Source of the DNA: a bacterium
GTDB lineage: Bacteria; JAGOBX01
Direction of reading: 5' to 3'
NCBI GenBank assembly: GCA_029551925.1
Contig: JAKPEO010000030.1
Span: 19,063-83,062 of the forward strand
DNA length: 64,000 nt
Position 1 is the first letter of the stretch, and the number at the start of each line of letters is the position of its first letter. Positions 1-9,710 of the stretch are shown here, in pieces. The notes beneath the pieces were generated by a model that was not told the DNA's origin, ran no database searches, and worked only from the letters and a program-made list of their open reading frames with translations. A program made the position numbers and the translations under genes.

Positions 1-96
1 ATCTTTAAAATCATTAGAAATAAAGATTAAATTCAATTTATCTAATTGTTCAATTACAGTTTCTTTTAATGCTTCTATCTCTTTTTTTGTAGGCAT
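1..96 (-). CDS. Partial ORF, 5' end of next gene after cheB
   Basis: An open frame begins with ATG at 96 and runs off the window at base 1, giving 32 residues starting MPTKKEIEALKET. It follows the cheB stop by 20 bases, with a weak GCGGA ribosome-binding sequence, so it is probably the next gene of the chemotaxis operon. The visible part is a charged, helix-like segment. It is too short to assign to a family. Confidence 0.5.
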   Translation of the reverse strand, partial: MPTKKEIEALKETVIEQLDKLNLIFISNDFKD

Positions 97-116
97 AATT
101 TTTTCCGCTATAATTT

Positions 117-1169
117 TTATTGATTTATTAATTCTACTATTTTATACGGTATTTTTTCTAATGGCGCAACAAATTCAGCAGCGCCGCGCTCTACCGCTTC
201 GCGCGGCATACCATACACCACGCAAGTTTCTTCATTTTGCGCTATTGTCCTTGCGCCTTTTTGCCGAAGTGCTAATAGTCCTTCTGCTCCGTCGTCGCCC
301 ATACCTGTAAGTATAACGGCAATAGCATTTTTTCCAGCGTAATTTGCAACTGAATGAAACATTACATTAACAGACGGTCTGTGTCTTGATACGCGCGGCC
401 CGCTTTTTACACGCGCCTTAAATTTTGCGCCGTCGCGCTCTAACAATAAATGATAATCGCCCGGCGCTATCAAAACCAAGCCATTATGCAATCTATCGCC
501 GTCCGCCGCTTCGCGCACTTCTAAATTTTCGCATAAGTTATTCAATCTATCAGCAAATGATTTTGTAAAGCCGGCTGGCATATGTTGCGTAATAATTATC
601 GGCGGCATATTCTTTGGTAATTTTTCTAATACTCGCGCTATAGCTTCTGTGCCGCCTGTTGACGCGCCTATCGCTATTATCTTATCAGTAGTATGTATTT
701 CAGATAATATCGTAGTGTTTATCGTATTTTTATTGATATTCTCTATTTTTGGTATTTTATAAATTCTCGCATTAGAGGCAGCTATAATTTTCTCGTGTAA
801 TTCGTCAATTAATAGCGGCAATTTATTAGATAAATCCATCTGCGGTTTCGCTAATATCTCTACTGCTCCTAATTCTAATGCCTTCAAACTTGTCTCGCAT
901 TTGCCGCTTACTAATGAACTCACTACCACTATCGGCAAAGGATAATTTTTCATTAATATATCAATAAATTCCAACCCGCTCATTTTCGGCATTTCTATAT
1001 CTAATGTGATAACATCCGGTTTGAATTTTACTATCATATCGCGCGCTTCATACGGATCACGCGCAGCGCCTAATATTTCTATATCATCATATTTCTTCAA
1101 ATTTGAAACTAATATATTTCTGACTACTGCAGAATCATCAACTACTATTACTTTTATTTTTCTTGACAT
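117..1169 (-). CDS. cheB: Chemotaxis response regulator / protein-glutamate methylesterase CheB
   Basis: CheB removes methyl groups from, and deamidates, chemoreceptor glutamates/glutamines during adaptation. Residues 1-125 form a receiver domain with DD at 11-12 and phospho-acceptor D57 (TLDIEMPKMSG). After a linker, residues 162-350 form the methylesterase domain. S170 in GASTGG, H196 in QHMPAGF and D292 in GMGDDG match the family's Ser-His-Asp triad. The length of 350 residues is normal for full-length CheB. The start overlaps the 3' end of the upstream CheY-like gene by 16 bases, which indicates co-transcription and probable translational coupling. No cheR is visible; it may lie beyond base 1. 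Confidence 0.97.
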   Translation of the reverse strand: MSRKIKVIVVDDSAVVRNILVSNLKKYDDIEILGAARDPYEARDMIVKFKPDVITLDIEMPKMSGLEFIDILMKNYPLPIVVVSSLVSGKCETSLKALELGAVEILAKPQMDLSNKLPLLIDELHEKIIAASNARIYKIPKIENINKNTINTTILSEIHTTDKIIAIGASTGGTEAIARVLEKLPKNMPPIIITQHMPAGFTKSFADRLNNLCENLEVREAADGDRLHNGLVLIAPGDYHLLLERDGAKFKARVKSGPRVSRHRPSVNVMFHSVANYAGKNAIAVILTGMGDDGAEGLLALRQKGARTIAQNEETCVVYGMPREAVERGAAEFVAPLEKIPYKIVELINQ

Positions 1170-1555
1170 AATAATAATTGCTGAATTTTTTCAAAAATAA
1201 GAGTAACTTTTATCGGCTTTAATAAATATTCATCAATTCCTAATTTTTTACATTCTTCCATATAATCATCGGTCGAAGATAATACTATTGTTTTTATATC
1301 TTTCAAATTTTCATCTGCTTTTATAATGCGCAAAATATCTAATCCATTAATTTTTGGCATTATCATATCCAAAATAATTAAATCTGGCTTATTTTTACGC
1401 ATTATTTCAATAGCATCTATGCCTGATGTAGAAACTGATATTGAACATTTTTGCGGACAATTCTTTTCATTTAAACGCTCTAAACAATGTTTTATCAAAT
1501 TTATTACTAATTCTTCATCGTCAACAACCAAAATTTTCTTACATTCTTCACTCAT
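1154..1555 (-). CDS. CheY-like single-domain response regulator
   Basis: This 133-residue protein is a lone receiver domain. It has the acidic pair at residues 12-13, phospho-acceptor D63 in ILDMIMPKING and the conserved lysine K113 in LLKPIK. There is no output domain, so it probably acts by protein-protein contact, either at the flagellar motor (CheY) or as a phosphate sink or adaptor. The insert NEKNCPQKC between helix 1 and strand 2 is slightly longer than in E. coli CheY. GAGGTG lies 6 bases before the ATG. It sits between the MCP gene and cheB, overlapping cheB. Whether it is the motor-binding CheY is not decided by the sequence. Confidence 0.9.
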   Translation of the reverse strand: MSEECKKILVVDDEELVINLIKHCLERLNEKNCPQKCSISVSTSGIDAIEIMRKNKPDLIILDMIMPKINGLDILRIIKADENLKDIKTIVLSSTDDYMEECKKLGIDEYLLKPIKVTLIFEKIQQLLLCQEK

Positions 1556-1643
1556 TTAGTTCACCTCAAAATATATTTTTATCGCAAGCGTTAAGACATC
1601 TGATGCATATTGTTATTTTAATCAAGTGACAATTAATTATTTC

Positions 1644-1674
1644 GCGGCTATTTAACCTGTTTTTATTTAGCCGC
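1644..1674 (-). terminator. Hairpin just after the MCP stop codon
   Basis: GCGGCTA (1644-1650) and TAGCCGC (1668-1674) form a 7-bp GC-rich stem six bases after the MCP stop, with a 17-base loop. There is no long U tract on the minus strand, so it may be a weak terminator or an mRNA-stabilising or processing hairpin inside the operon. Confidence 0.4.
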
Positions 1675-1679
1675 TAAAT

Positions 1680-3491
1680 TCACTTTATATCTGAAAAATC
1701 AGTTAAATCATCATCTGGCATTGGTATTACTTCATCTGCCTTTACTTCCGTTGTCTTGCTGCGCGTTGTTTTTAAATTTCTACTGTCACCGCCTTTTTTG
1801 GGCGCTATCGCTTTTGTCTGAATCTTACGAGCGTTCTGGATTTTCGCGGTATTTATTCGATGACCGCTTTGTCTATTTGAAAAACTATCTTTTGCGATTT
1901 CGCTCCCGGTTACTAATAAATTCAAGTCATTTACTATTTTCATAAAACTTTCTGATTGACTTGATAATTCTTCAGCAGCTGATGATGTCTCTTCCGCAGC
2001 CGCTGAATTATTTTGTATTCCTATATCTATCTGCTGTATTGCCTTTGATGTCTCTTCTATGCCATTTGACTGCTCTATTGACGCTTGCGTAATGCTTTCT
2101 ATTTGATTCTTTACTTCCTGGATTAATTTAGCAGCTTCTACTGAACTGCTGTTTATTTCTGCTATCATATCAGACGTCTTTAATGCGCTTGTTATTATCT
2201 GTTTCATCGCATCTGTGCCTTTCTGCGCTATCGTATTACCATTTTCAGCTTTACGAACGCTATCTTTTATTAAGTCCGCTATTTCTTTTGCGGCTGTCCG
2301 CGAAGTCTCAGCTAATTTCGATACTTGGTCTGCTACTACCGCAAAACCCTGACCGTGCTCGCCTGCGCGTGCCGCCTCTATCGCAGCATTAACAGCAAGC
2401 ATCTTTGTCTGCTGCGCTATCTCGTTTATCGTATCTATTATATCTGTTATTTTTTCACTGCCCTGCCGTATCTCTTCCATTGACTGCGCTATTTCATTTA
2501 TTACTTTATCGCCTGTCTCTACTAATACACGCGCTTCTTGCATTACCGCAGTTGCGTTCTTTGATTGTTCAGCATTATTCTGCACTATATCTACTACTTT
2601 TATTACGCTGTTCATAGCTAATTTGCTTGAATCTGCATTACTCTGCGATTGCGATGCTAATTCCTCCATTGTAGCTGATAACTCCTCTACTGACGCAGCT
2701 TGCTCCTGCGCATTTTCGCTTAATTGAATACTGCTCTGCGTTATCTGATGCGCCGCTGACGATACTTGATTCCCGCCTGCTGTTAAATCATTAACTATAT
2801 GCAATAATAATGTTGATATATTTCGACTTAAAATTATACCAAATAACAAAGCAATTATAAAACCTGCAATAACTGAAATTAAAGTAATATATTCTGTTCT
2901 ATGCGCTAATTCTATTCCCTTATCTGTTGCTTCATCTGCAAGTTGGGAATTTATATCTATAATTTTACCTAATAAATCTTTACATTTTAAATATAAATCT
3001 CTTGACTCGCCAAAACCGATTTGCGCCATTTTATCATATAATTCTTTTGATTTGGTTTTTGTATGATATTCTGTCGCTATTTTCATAAATTCACTATTTA
3101 CAACTCTTAATCTATTAAAATCACTAACAAATTCTTCCCATAATTTTTTTTCTTCTGGTGTCTGCGGCAACTGTTCATAAATCTTCCACGCTTTACCATA
3201 TCGCTCGCGCTGTTCTAAAATACTATTTATTTGCCTATTTGCTCTATCTACATCTACATTTTGTATTAATAATGTCCTTATTGCTATTTGAACATTTGAA
3301 AAGGCATCGCTAATAATCAATAAATTTTTCACTGATGGTGCGCGAACTTCGCCTATTTCTTTTATATCATCAGAAAGTTTTACTGATCCATAATAACCGA
3401 TAATTCCTACAATTAAAGTAATAATCGCTACAATAACAAACTTATAAAAAAATTTTTTTAATAAATATTCTTTTGATTTTAGATTTTTTAT
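1680..3491 (-). CDS. Methyl-accepting chemotaxis protein with apparent ATA start
   Basis: This is a transmembrane chemoreceptor that relays ligand signals to CheA/CheW. The first ordinary start in frame is a GTG at 3332 (550 residues). The frame stays open to 3521 and encodes the missing N-terminus: a basic stretch, a hydrophobic first membrane segment ([19 protein letters not shown]) and the start of a four-helix-bundle sensor. The best start by content is ATA at 3491, overlapping the cheW TAA and reading (M)[14 protein letters not shown], which gives 604 residues. A second membrane segment follows near [17 protein letters not shown]. The cytoplasmic hairpin contains [20 protein letters not shown], the CheA/CheW-binding tip signature. 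No convincing full HAMP domain is seen. The C-terminal tail is basic. Confidence 0.9.
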   Translation of the reverse strand: MKNLKSKEYLLKKFFYKFVIVAIITLIVGIIGYYGSVKLSDDIKEIGEVRAPSVKNLLIISDAFSNVQIAIRTLLIQNVDVDRANRQINSILEQRERYGKAWKIYEQLPQTPEEKKLWEEFVSDFNRLRVVNSEFMKIATEYHTKTKSKELYDKMAQIGFGESRDLYLKCKDLLGKIIDINSQLADEATDKGIELAHRTEYITLISVIAGFIIALLFGIILSRNISTLLLHIVNDLTAGGNQVSSAAHQITQSSIQLSENAQEQAASVEELSATMEELASQSQSNADSSKLAMNSVIKVVDIVQNNAEQSKNATAVMQEARVLVETGDKVINEIAQSMEEIRQGSEKITDIIDTINEIAQQTKMLAVNAAIEAARAGEHGQGFAVVADQVSKLAETSRTAAKEIADLIKDSVRKAENGNTIAQKGTDAMKQIITSALKTSDMIAEINSSSVEAAKLIQEVKNQIESITQASIEQSNGIEETSKAIQQIDIGIQNNSAAAEETSSAAEELSSQSESFMKIVNDLNLLVTGSEIAKDSFSNRQSGHRINTAKIQNARKIQTKAIAPKKGGDSRNLKTTRSKTTEVKADEVIPMPDDDLTDFSDIK

Positions 3492-3973
3492 ACAGTTGTC
3501 TTTAAAACTGATAATTCTTTGTTATCTAATATTCTTTCAACTTTCAAGACTACTATCACTCTATCATCTAATTTCACCATACCGGCTACAAACTGCGCAT
3601 CAATATTATTACCTAATCGTGGAGAAGATTCGTAATGCTCTTTATCTATTGTTATTACTCCTGCTAATTTATCTACTATTATTCCCGTCAATATCCCGGC
3701 CAAATCTACTACTATTATACAGGTCTCATTTGTGTATTCTATTGCCGGCATACCAAATTTCAAACGTAAATCTATTACAGGCACTATCTTTCCGCGTAGA
3801 TTAATTACGCCTTTTAAAAATTCTGGCGTACGCGGCACAGGGTCAATATTTAATAATCCCACCACTTCACGCGCTTCTAATATCTGTATCCCATACTCTA
3901 ATTTATCCAAATAAAATGTCAAAAGCTTACCGCCTGACTTCGTAAATAACGTTTCTGTATCAATATTTGTCAT
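3488..3973 (-). CDS. cheW: Chemotaxis coupling protein CheW
   Basis: CheW bridges chemoreceptors and the CheA kinase. The 161-residue protein has the CheW fold signatures: [14 protein letters not shown] near residues 26-40, then [20 protein letters not shown] and a C-terminal [19 protein letters not shown]. The ATG at 3973 is preceded by a perfect GGAGGTG. It is the first gene of the cluster and its stop overlaps the proposed ATA start of the MCP gene, so the adaptor and receptor are probably translated together. No cheA is in the window. Confidence 0.95.
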   Translation of the reverse strand: MTNIDTETLFTKSGGKLLTFYLDKLEYGIQILEAREVVGLLNIDPVPRTPEFLKGVINLRGKIVPVIDLRLKFGMPAIEYTNETCIIVVDLAGILTGIIVDKLAGVITIDKEHYESSPRLGNNIDAQFVAGMVKLDDRVIVVLKVERILDNKELSVLKTTV

Positions 3974-4252
3974 TTTATTATTTCACCTCCATTAATAAAT
4001 AATAAATCCTTATTTAAAAACAAAAAAATGAAAATATATTATTTTTTTGAGTAAGATAAAAGATATTTGCATTTTTTTTTGTTATATTTGCTAATTAAAT
4101 GCCGGTCTCAAAATTTTTCCAGTAATTTTATGAAATAGCATATTTTTATTTTCTAATTAAAAATTTAATTTAATATTTTTTACCTATAAATAATAATATT
4201 CATCTATATAAAAAATGTCAAGTTTTTTAAATATAAAATTATTCTATTTTTT

Positions 4253-5641
4253 TTAATTATTGTATTCCACTGAATATTTCAAAAGTTCTCTACTTTCTGG
4301 TTTTATTTTTAAAATAAATTTTATTTGAGATGCTGATAATTTTTCAAATTTAAAATTATTATCAAATATACGCCAGTTAGCATAGCTAGCCAGATTTTCG
4401 ATTACTTCAATTTCCACTTCTTCTTTCTTGCTATTTAGTAATGAAATCTCATAGGTTTCTTCCCATCTTCTATCGCTATAGCGTCTGCTATTTTTCAATA
4501 TTCTATCAGCTTTCAAATCAAATGCTTTACCTAATTTTATTGTTATAGTATCATTTTCAGGCGTGTGGTCGATTCTATCTTCGCCGATAAATTCTATTGA
4601 ATTATCTTTTGCATCAATTTTATTTACTCGTATTTTACCTGCGGGCATAGCCATACCTACATTATTTTTTTTGGAATTTTCAAATACAAGATTAACAGAA
4701 ACTTTTTTTGCATCGATACTTGCATTATAAACATATTTTTTTACAGCAGGTATATCGTTTGCTTCAAATAATGATACTTGCTTTTCAGAATTAGCGGTAA
4801 TATCAATTGTGGTATTTAACGTATATAAATAAAACTCAAAAAAACTCTGACTATCAAATTCAGGAACGGAATAATCCGCAGTTTCTGCCATCATCATATT
4901 CATCTTTTTACGATATATTTGTTTTGACGAAGCAGCGCGGTTAATATCGCCAGCCATTAATTTTAATTTGGCATCTTTAAATAATCTGCTCGTCGGATTA
5001 TTAATATTCACCCAACATTTCAAATCTAATTTTTTATCGTCGTCTTTTAATAATGTAACATATTCGGCATGCCACGAAATATCTCGAGTTTCATATAAAG
5101 CAATACATTCTTGATTGCCGTCAATTGTAGAATGTATCTTCCATTTCAGCGACGGTTTAGTTATCAAGCCATCAGGCAATTCAGGATAGTTTATATAAAC
5201 AATTTTTTCAGGCATAATCGAAACAATTTCATTTTCTGTTTTTAATATATAATTGCCAACCGCGCTTAATAATACGCCGTTAAAATATTTGTCTTTTAAT
5301 TGTATCCCTATATTTTTATCTATGTATTTATTTAAAAGTTTATAATTATCTACTAAATCAAAAATATAATTTTGCTCTGCGACAGTTATAGCATTCGGAT
5401 TTTTTTCAGAATATAATTTTACAGAGGCTGGCACTATCGTTGACGGCACATCTTTCATTATATATTCATTCAAGCCCTTATTAAGATTTATATTTAATTT
5501 TTCTTTGACAATCGCATAACCCTGATTATAAATAGTAACAGATAATTTAGTATTTTCATTTTGCAAAGCCACCGCACAATTAGCAAACGCTAAAACAAAT
5601 AAACATAAAAACAATCTAAAAATACTTTTTCTTACTGACAT
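4253..5641 (-). CDS. Secreted DUF4139-family protein
   Basis: The product has a signal peptide (hydrophobic LFLCLFVLAFANCAVALQ) and then a beta-rich body. It has the N-terminal features (VTIYNQGYAIVKEKLNI) and the central ISWHAEYVTLL region of DUF4139 proteins, whose biochemical function is not established. Two in-frame ATGs exist. The upstream one at 5653 lies inside the Shine-Dalgarno sequence AAGGAGATGAGG, so the second, at 5641 (MSVRKSIFRL), is chosen, giving 462 residues. The protein is predicted to be periplasmic or outer-membrane associated. It lies 33 bases after the DUF296 gene and is probably the last gene of the long envelope operon. Confidence 0.8.
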   Translation of the reverse strand: MSVRKSIFRLFLCLFVLAFANCAVALQNENTKLSVTIYNQGYAIVKEKLNINLNKGLNEYIMKDVPSTIVPASVKLYSEKNPNAITVAEQNYIFDLVDNYKLLNKYIDKNIGIQLKDKYFNGVLLSAVGNYILKTENEIVSIMPEKIVYINYPELPDGLITKPSLKWKIHSTIDGNQECIALYETRDISWHAEYVTLLKDDDKKLDLKCWVNINNPTSRLFKDAKLKLMAGDINRAASSKQIYRKKMNMMMAETADYSVPEFDSQSFFEFYLYTLNTTIDITANSEKQVSLFEANDIPAVKKYVYNASIDAKKVSVNLVFENSKKNNVGMAMPAGKIRVNKIDAKDNSIEFIGEDRIDHTPENDTITIKLGKAFDLKADRILKNSRRYSDRRWEETYEISLLNSKKEEVEIEVIENLASYANWRIFDNNFKFEKLSASQIKFILKIKPESRELLKYSVEYNN

Positions 5642-5674
5642 AAAATACCTCATCTCCTTTAATTAAAAAAAATT

Positions 5675-6118
5675 TTACATAGTTAATAATTTAAAACCTG
5701 TATCTTTATCAAATTTCCGCAGCGCAGAACAATCTGATAATTCAAATATCACTACTTCGCCAATATGCCAGGTCTTCACTCCTAATCTCACGCAGCCGGT
5801 AATAGTTTCATTTTTTCTACCTGCGCTAATATGAAGATGCAGAATTGGTTTATTTTTTTCATCTCTAAAAATCGTGCCGACCCCAACCATTTCATAGACA
5901 TTATTCAATATATATTCCATCGGCTGAATTTTTGAAGCGCGGCCTTCTAATGGTCCTACTACTAATTTACTGCTTTCATCAGCGCCGCCTAATATAAAAA
6001 CAGCTGCGGATTTTATATCTTTATCTTCAGCAAATTTTTCTAATGTCTCGTGTATAATATCTCCGTCTTCTAATCTAATAACAAACACTCTTCCGATTTT
6101 TGTTTCGCAATATTTCAT
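5675..6118 (-). CDS. PPC/DUF296 domain protein
   Basis: This 147-residue single-domain protein belongs to the PPC (DUF296) family. Its signatures are the N-terminal GRVFVIRLEDGDIIHETLEKFA, the central ILGGADE, and LHLHISAGRK with the paired histidines that bind metal in structurally studied members. In plants the domain accompanies AT-hooks; stand-alone bacterial versions have no settled role. It starts 21 bases after the squalene-synthase-like gene, inside the polysaccharide operon. There is no signal peptide, so it should be cytoplasmic. Confidence 0.85.
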   Translation of the reverse strand: MKYCETKIGRVFVIRLEDGDIIHETLEKFAEDKDIKSAAVFILGGADESSKLVVGPLEGRASKIQPMEYILNNVYEMVGVGTIFRDEKNKPILHLHISAGRKNETITGCVRLGVKTWHIGEVVIFELSDCSALRKFDKDTGFKLLTM

Positions 6119-6139
6119 ATTTTTTTAATACCGCCTTTT

Positions 6140-7012
6140 TTAATGCGTTTTTATATAAATTTTTAATGCTATCAATAATTTTTTGATAGTATTCAACGAT
6201 ATTCTTTTTATTAATATTTTATCATAATTTCCGCGGATTTTCAGCAATAATTCCAAATAAATTTCTTTAATTATTTCAAGAGTAAACAAATATTTTTTTT
6301 GCTCGAAATTTATATATTTTTCCGTGTCGTCATAATATTTCTGCGCGGTCGCTGCTATAAATTCAAATAATCCCTTCAATTTCTCAAAATCATTTTTTTC
6401 GAGCGCTTCGCAAAATTCCACATCTGTAATATTAAATTTATTAAGCCATTCTAATGGTATATATCGCCGATTTTTTTGATGATCATCGCTAACATCGCGT
6501 AAAATATTAGTCAATTGCAAGGCAATACCTAAATATTCGCCGTATAAAAATAATTCTTTTGTCCGATGTTTTTCTGGAACAAATAATTCAATACAAACAA
6601 ACGCCACGCTACTTGCAACTTTATAACAATAATCATATAATTCCTGAAATGCAGAATAATGCGTCTTTTCTAAATCTGATCGCACGCCTATTACTATATC
6701 ATACAAAAATTTCCGCGATAATTTATATTTGTTTATAACATATTGCAGCGCTGTGAACATTTTATCATTTATAATAATTTCAGTCTGAAAACATTTATCA
6801 AACAACTCGTCGAATTCTTTAAACTGCCGCTTTTTTTCAGATAACTCTATATTTTCAGCGTCCGCAATATCATCGGCGATTCTGCAAAATGCGTAAATTG
6901 TATAAATTGCGTTTTTTAATTCTTTCGGTAAAAATAAAAACGAAAAATAAAAATTTTTCGCTTCTTGATATGTTAAGTTTCTACAATATTCAAATGATTC
7001 TTCTAATTTCAT
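6140..7012 (-). CDS. Squalene/phytoene synthase family protein
   Basis: Members of this family join two prenyl diphosphates head to head. Both aspartate-rich Mg-diphosphate-binding motifs are present: DDIAD at residues 47-51 and D173-D177 in NILRDVSDD, followed by RRYIP. The length of 290 residues matches bacterial HpnC/HpnD/CrtB-type enzymes. No other hopanoid or carotenoid gene is recognised in the window, so the product (presqualene diphosphate, squalene or phytoene) cannot be fixed. The gene overlaps the GT2 gene by 4 bases and lies within a polysaccharide operon, which is unusual. It might supply a membrane lipid or a lipid carrier for the glycosylation genes; this is inference. Confidence 0.88.
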   Translation of the reverse strand: MKLEESFEYCRNLTYQEAKNFYFSFLFLPKELKNAIYTIYAFCRIADDIADAENIELSEKKRQFKEFDELFDKCFQTEIIINDKMFTALQYVINKYKLSRKFLYDIVIGVRSDLEKTHYSAFQELYDYCYKVASSVAFVCIELFVPEKHRTKELFLYGEYLGIALQLTNILRDVSDDHQKNRRYIPLEWLNKFNITDVEFCEALEKNDFEKLKGLFEFIAATAQKYYDDTEKYINFEQKKYLFTLEIIKEIYLELLLKIRGNYDKILIKRISLNTIKKLLIALKIYIKTH

Positions 7013-7965
7013 TTGATGTTCGTCTCGCGGATATTATAAATTTTTTTGTTAGTCGCTTCAAAATAAGTTCGCACTAATATTTCAGACAGCAAGCCCAGCA
7101 CAATAAATTGAATGCCTATAATAATCATCATAACAGAAAAAAGCACTAATCCTTTATGATTATTATAATCAGCATTAAAAAATAACCAGCATATTGTAAA
7201 AATAAAATTTATTATAAAACCAATAGAAAAGAAAGAGAGCCCGATACCGCCGAAAATATGCAGCGGTCTTGTTGAATAACTTAATAAAAATTTAATAGTA
7301 AGCAAATCGCAAATAACTCTGAATGTGCGGCTGATGCCGTAATTAGATTTTCCGGATTTGCGCGGCGGATTGCTTATCGGCACTTCGCAAATTGAAATTC
7401 CTTGTATCGCTGCTAATGCCGGGATAAATCTGTGCTGCTCGCCGTATAGATGCACATTTTTTATTACTTCTTTTTTGTATGCTTTTAAAGTTGTGCCGAA
7501 ATCGTGAATAGCCACGCCGGATAACTTGAACATCAGCCAATTCGCTATACGCGACGGAATTTTTCTAAACAAAATATTATCCTGCCTTTTTTTGCGCCAG
7601 CCGCTCGCTATATCATAACCCTCAGCCATTTTATCAAGAAGCGGCGGCACATCTTCCGGCAAATGCTGTAAATCGCCGTCCATACTTACGATAATTTCGC
7701 CTTGCGCTAAATCAAATCCCGCAGCTAATGCCGCAGTCTGTCCAAAATTTTTTCGTAAACTCGCATATTTCACGCGAGCGTTATTTTCTGCGATTTGCTT
7801 GATTATCGCCAAACTATTATCGCGGCTGCAATCGTCTATAAAAATAATTTCGTAATTATCAGTCCGTTGTTTTATCATTGCTTTCAATCGCTGATATAAT
7901 TCAAGTATAACTTTTGATTCGTTAAATATAGGAATAACAATTGAAATTTCTATTTTTTCTGACAT
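7009..7965 (-). CDS. Family 2 glycosyltransferase (DPMS/GtrB-like)
   Basis: The N-terminal 230 residues form a GT-A domain. They carry SIVIPIFNES, the nucleotide-binding FIDDCSRD, the metal-binding MDGDLQHLPED and a later WRKKRQD. Two C-terminal membrane helices follow (around 235-265 and 270-300). This layout matches polyprenyl-phosphate mannose/glucose synthases and GtrB, which load a sugar onto undecaprenyl phosphate at the inner membrane face. A GAGGG ribosome-binding site precedes the ATG. The gene overlaps the upstream membrane gene by 16 bases and the squalene-synthase-like gene by 4, so it is in the middle of the operon. It may supply lipid-linked sugar to the adjacent GT-C-like membrane proteins. 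Confidence 0.92.
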   Translation of the reverse strand: MSEKIEISIVIPIFNESKVILELYQRLKAMIKQRTDNYEIIFIDDCSRDNSLAIIKQIAENNARVKYASLRKNFGQTAALAAGFDLAQGEIIVSMDGDLQHLPEDVPPLLDKMAEGYDIASGWRKKRQDNILFRKIPSRIANWLMFKLSGVAIHDFGTTLKAYKKEVIKNVHLYGEQHRFIPALAAIQGISICEVPISNPPRKSGKSNYGISRTFRVICDLLTIKFLLSYSTRPLHIFGGIGLSFFSIGFIINFIFTICWLFFNADYNNHKGLVLFSVMMIIIGIQFIVLGLLSEILVRTYFEATNKKIYNIRETNIK

Positions 7966-9710
7966 TTTCTTATGCCCTCTATATTAATTATTAGATAAAT
8001 TATTAGCAAAATAAAAAAATAAATAACTACTAATTTATAAGAATTAGAATTTATTCTATGCGGCACAAATGTCGCAAAATATCGATTAATATCAATTTTA
8101 AAAAACCAATATATCTTTTCAAATATCTGATTATTTCCGTTATTGCGTTCATTATACATCAATATCGGAACACTGTATAACATAATACTCATAAAAATTG
8201 AATAAATCAATAGAATAAAAACTAATAATTTAGAAATTGTCGAACGATAGAAAAATTTAAAAAATTCAGAGCCGCCTAAAATAATTAGCGGTATAATCGG
8301 CGCGGCTAGACGCATCGGTGGCGAGAATCCGCCAAACCAATTGCCTGAATAAAATGACAGCGGCGCTAAATAAAAAATCAAAATAATCAGCGACGCATAA
8401 TTTTTTTTGAATTTTAATATTATGTCGTATATACAAAATATTAGCAGCGGCATATACGCCAAAATACCATAATGACTATCAAATAAAATACCTAATAATG
8501 TAATATAAAATTTTTCACTTACATAGCGCATCTCATAATTCAATGTATTAGCTGAAAAACTAAAAGATTCATACATCAGATAATTAACAAGTAAAAACAA
8601 AAAAACAGAAATAGCAAATAAAAAATAAATACATAAATTTTTATAACTCAACATTTTTTTTAATTGATATTTGAATAAATAAATCACAATATAAGCAGCG
8701 CCAAAAAAAATATAACGCAAATTAAACCAGTGCATTAGCGGAGCTGTTAATAATACAAAATAATAAATTTTTCGCTCGTCGTTTTTTAATAACAGCCATA
8801 TAAAATAAATATTGAAAAATGCAGCGATTATCTCCGGATAAATCTGATAATTATAAATAATAAAAAACGCTAAACACGCAGAAAATATACTATAACTAAA
8901 AGCGTATAATTGATTGGCTTCAAGATAAAAAATAATCTTGTAAATATACAAAAAAATCAAACCGGAAATAATTGTAAAAAATACTATCAAGCCGAATCTG
9001 CCCAATAAAATATATGACGGTAAAATCAATAAATGAAAAGGTATAAGATTGGAGTGCAGCGAATAAATCTTTTCAGTATAAAAATTCAGCGGCGGCGGTA
9101 ATTCCGAGCCGCCTGTTATTACCTGTATATTTTTTATATCATCAACTAAATTCAAATTACCGTCTACCGCTAAACTATATATATTAATAACATATTCTTT
9201 TTCATCGCCTACGCTGCCAAACCAATATTTATATAACCCGGCAGGCACAAATAAATAGACAAAAATACAAAATATTAAAATCTGAAAATTTTTATTTAAA
9301 ATATTGCGTTTTTTTAATAATAAAAATATTTGTTTGACAAAAAATAATAATTTAAAAAATAAAATTGAAATAATAATCAAACCTATTAAATATTTTATTT
9401 CTTTCAGCGGATCGTTGATTGTGCGATTCAAAAATTTCAATCTACCGTAAACAAACTTATAAGATAAAAACAATAATATCGGCGAATAGACAATTGCGGA
9501 AATTTTATTAAATGACACATTTATTTTTTTTAATAATATCTGAAATATCAAAAAATCAATAGATAAAATCAATAAAATAAAAAAATATAATTTTATTGAA
9601 AAATCCGAAACTATAAAATTCGGCAGCGTATTATTTTTTAGTATATATTGAGATATTACCGCAGCATAATAAAAAAAAACAGAAAAAAATATAAAAAATA
9701 AATAGTTCAT
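7950..9710 (-). CDS. Large polytopic membrane protein, possible GT-C glycosyltransferase
   Basis: This 586-residue protein is almost entirely hydrophobic, with roughly 12-14 predicted membrane segments. A long extracytoplasmic loop after the fourth or fifth segment contains WFGSVGDEKEYVINIY. Acidic pairs in early loops are typical of GT-C enzymes that use lipid-linked sugars, so a glycosyltransferase role is plausible but not proven. It overlaps its upstream and downstream neighbours by 4 and 16 bases, and lies next to a GT2 of the lipid-sugar synthase type, which could provide its donor. Confidence 0.65.
   Translation of the reverse strand: MNYLFFIFFSVFFYYAAVISQYILKNNTLPNFIVSDFSIKLYFFILLILSIDFLIFQILLKKINVSFNKISAIVYSPILLFLSYKFVYGRLKFLNRTINDPLKEIKYLIGLIIISILFFKLLFFVKQIFLLLKKRNILNKNFQILIFCIFVYLFVPAGLYKYWFGSVGDEKEYVINIYSLAVDGNLNLVDDIKNIQVITGGSELPPPLNFYTEKIYSLHSNLIPFHLLILPSYILLGRFGLIVFFTIISGLIFLYIYKIIFYLEANQLYAFSYSIFSACLAFFIIYNYQIYPEIIAAFFNIYFIWLLLKNDERKIYYFVLLTAPLMHWFNLRYIFFGAAYIVIYLFKYQLKKMLSYKNLCIYFLFAISVFLFLLVNYLMYESFSFSANTLNYEMRYVSEKFYITLLGILFDSHYGILAYMPLLIFCIYDIILKFKKNYASLIILIFYLAPLSFYSGNWFGGFSPPMRLAAPIIPLIILGGSEFFKFFYRSTISKLLVFILLIYSIFMSIMLYSVPILMYNERNNGNNQIFEKIYWFFKIDINRYFATFVPHRINSNSYKLVVIYFFILLIIYLIINIEGIRKCQKK

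Noticed and set aside
4081-4111. TTGAGA / TATAAC promoter for cheW
   Set aside because: The spacer is 19 bases and both boxes are poor matches; neither a sigma-28 nor a sigma-54 pattern was found there, so the cheW promoter remains undefined.
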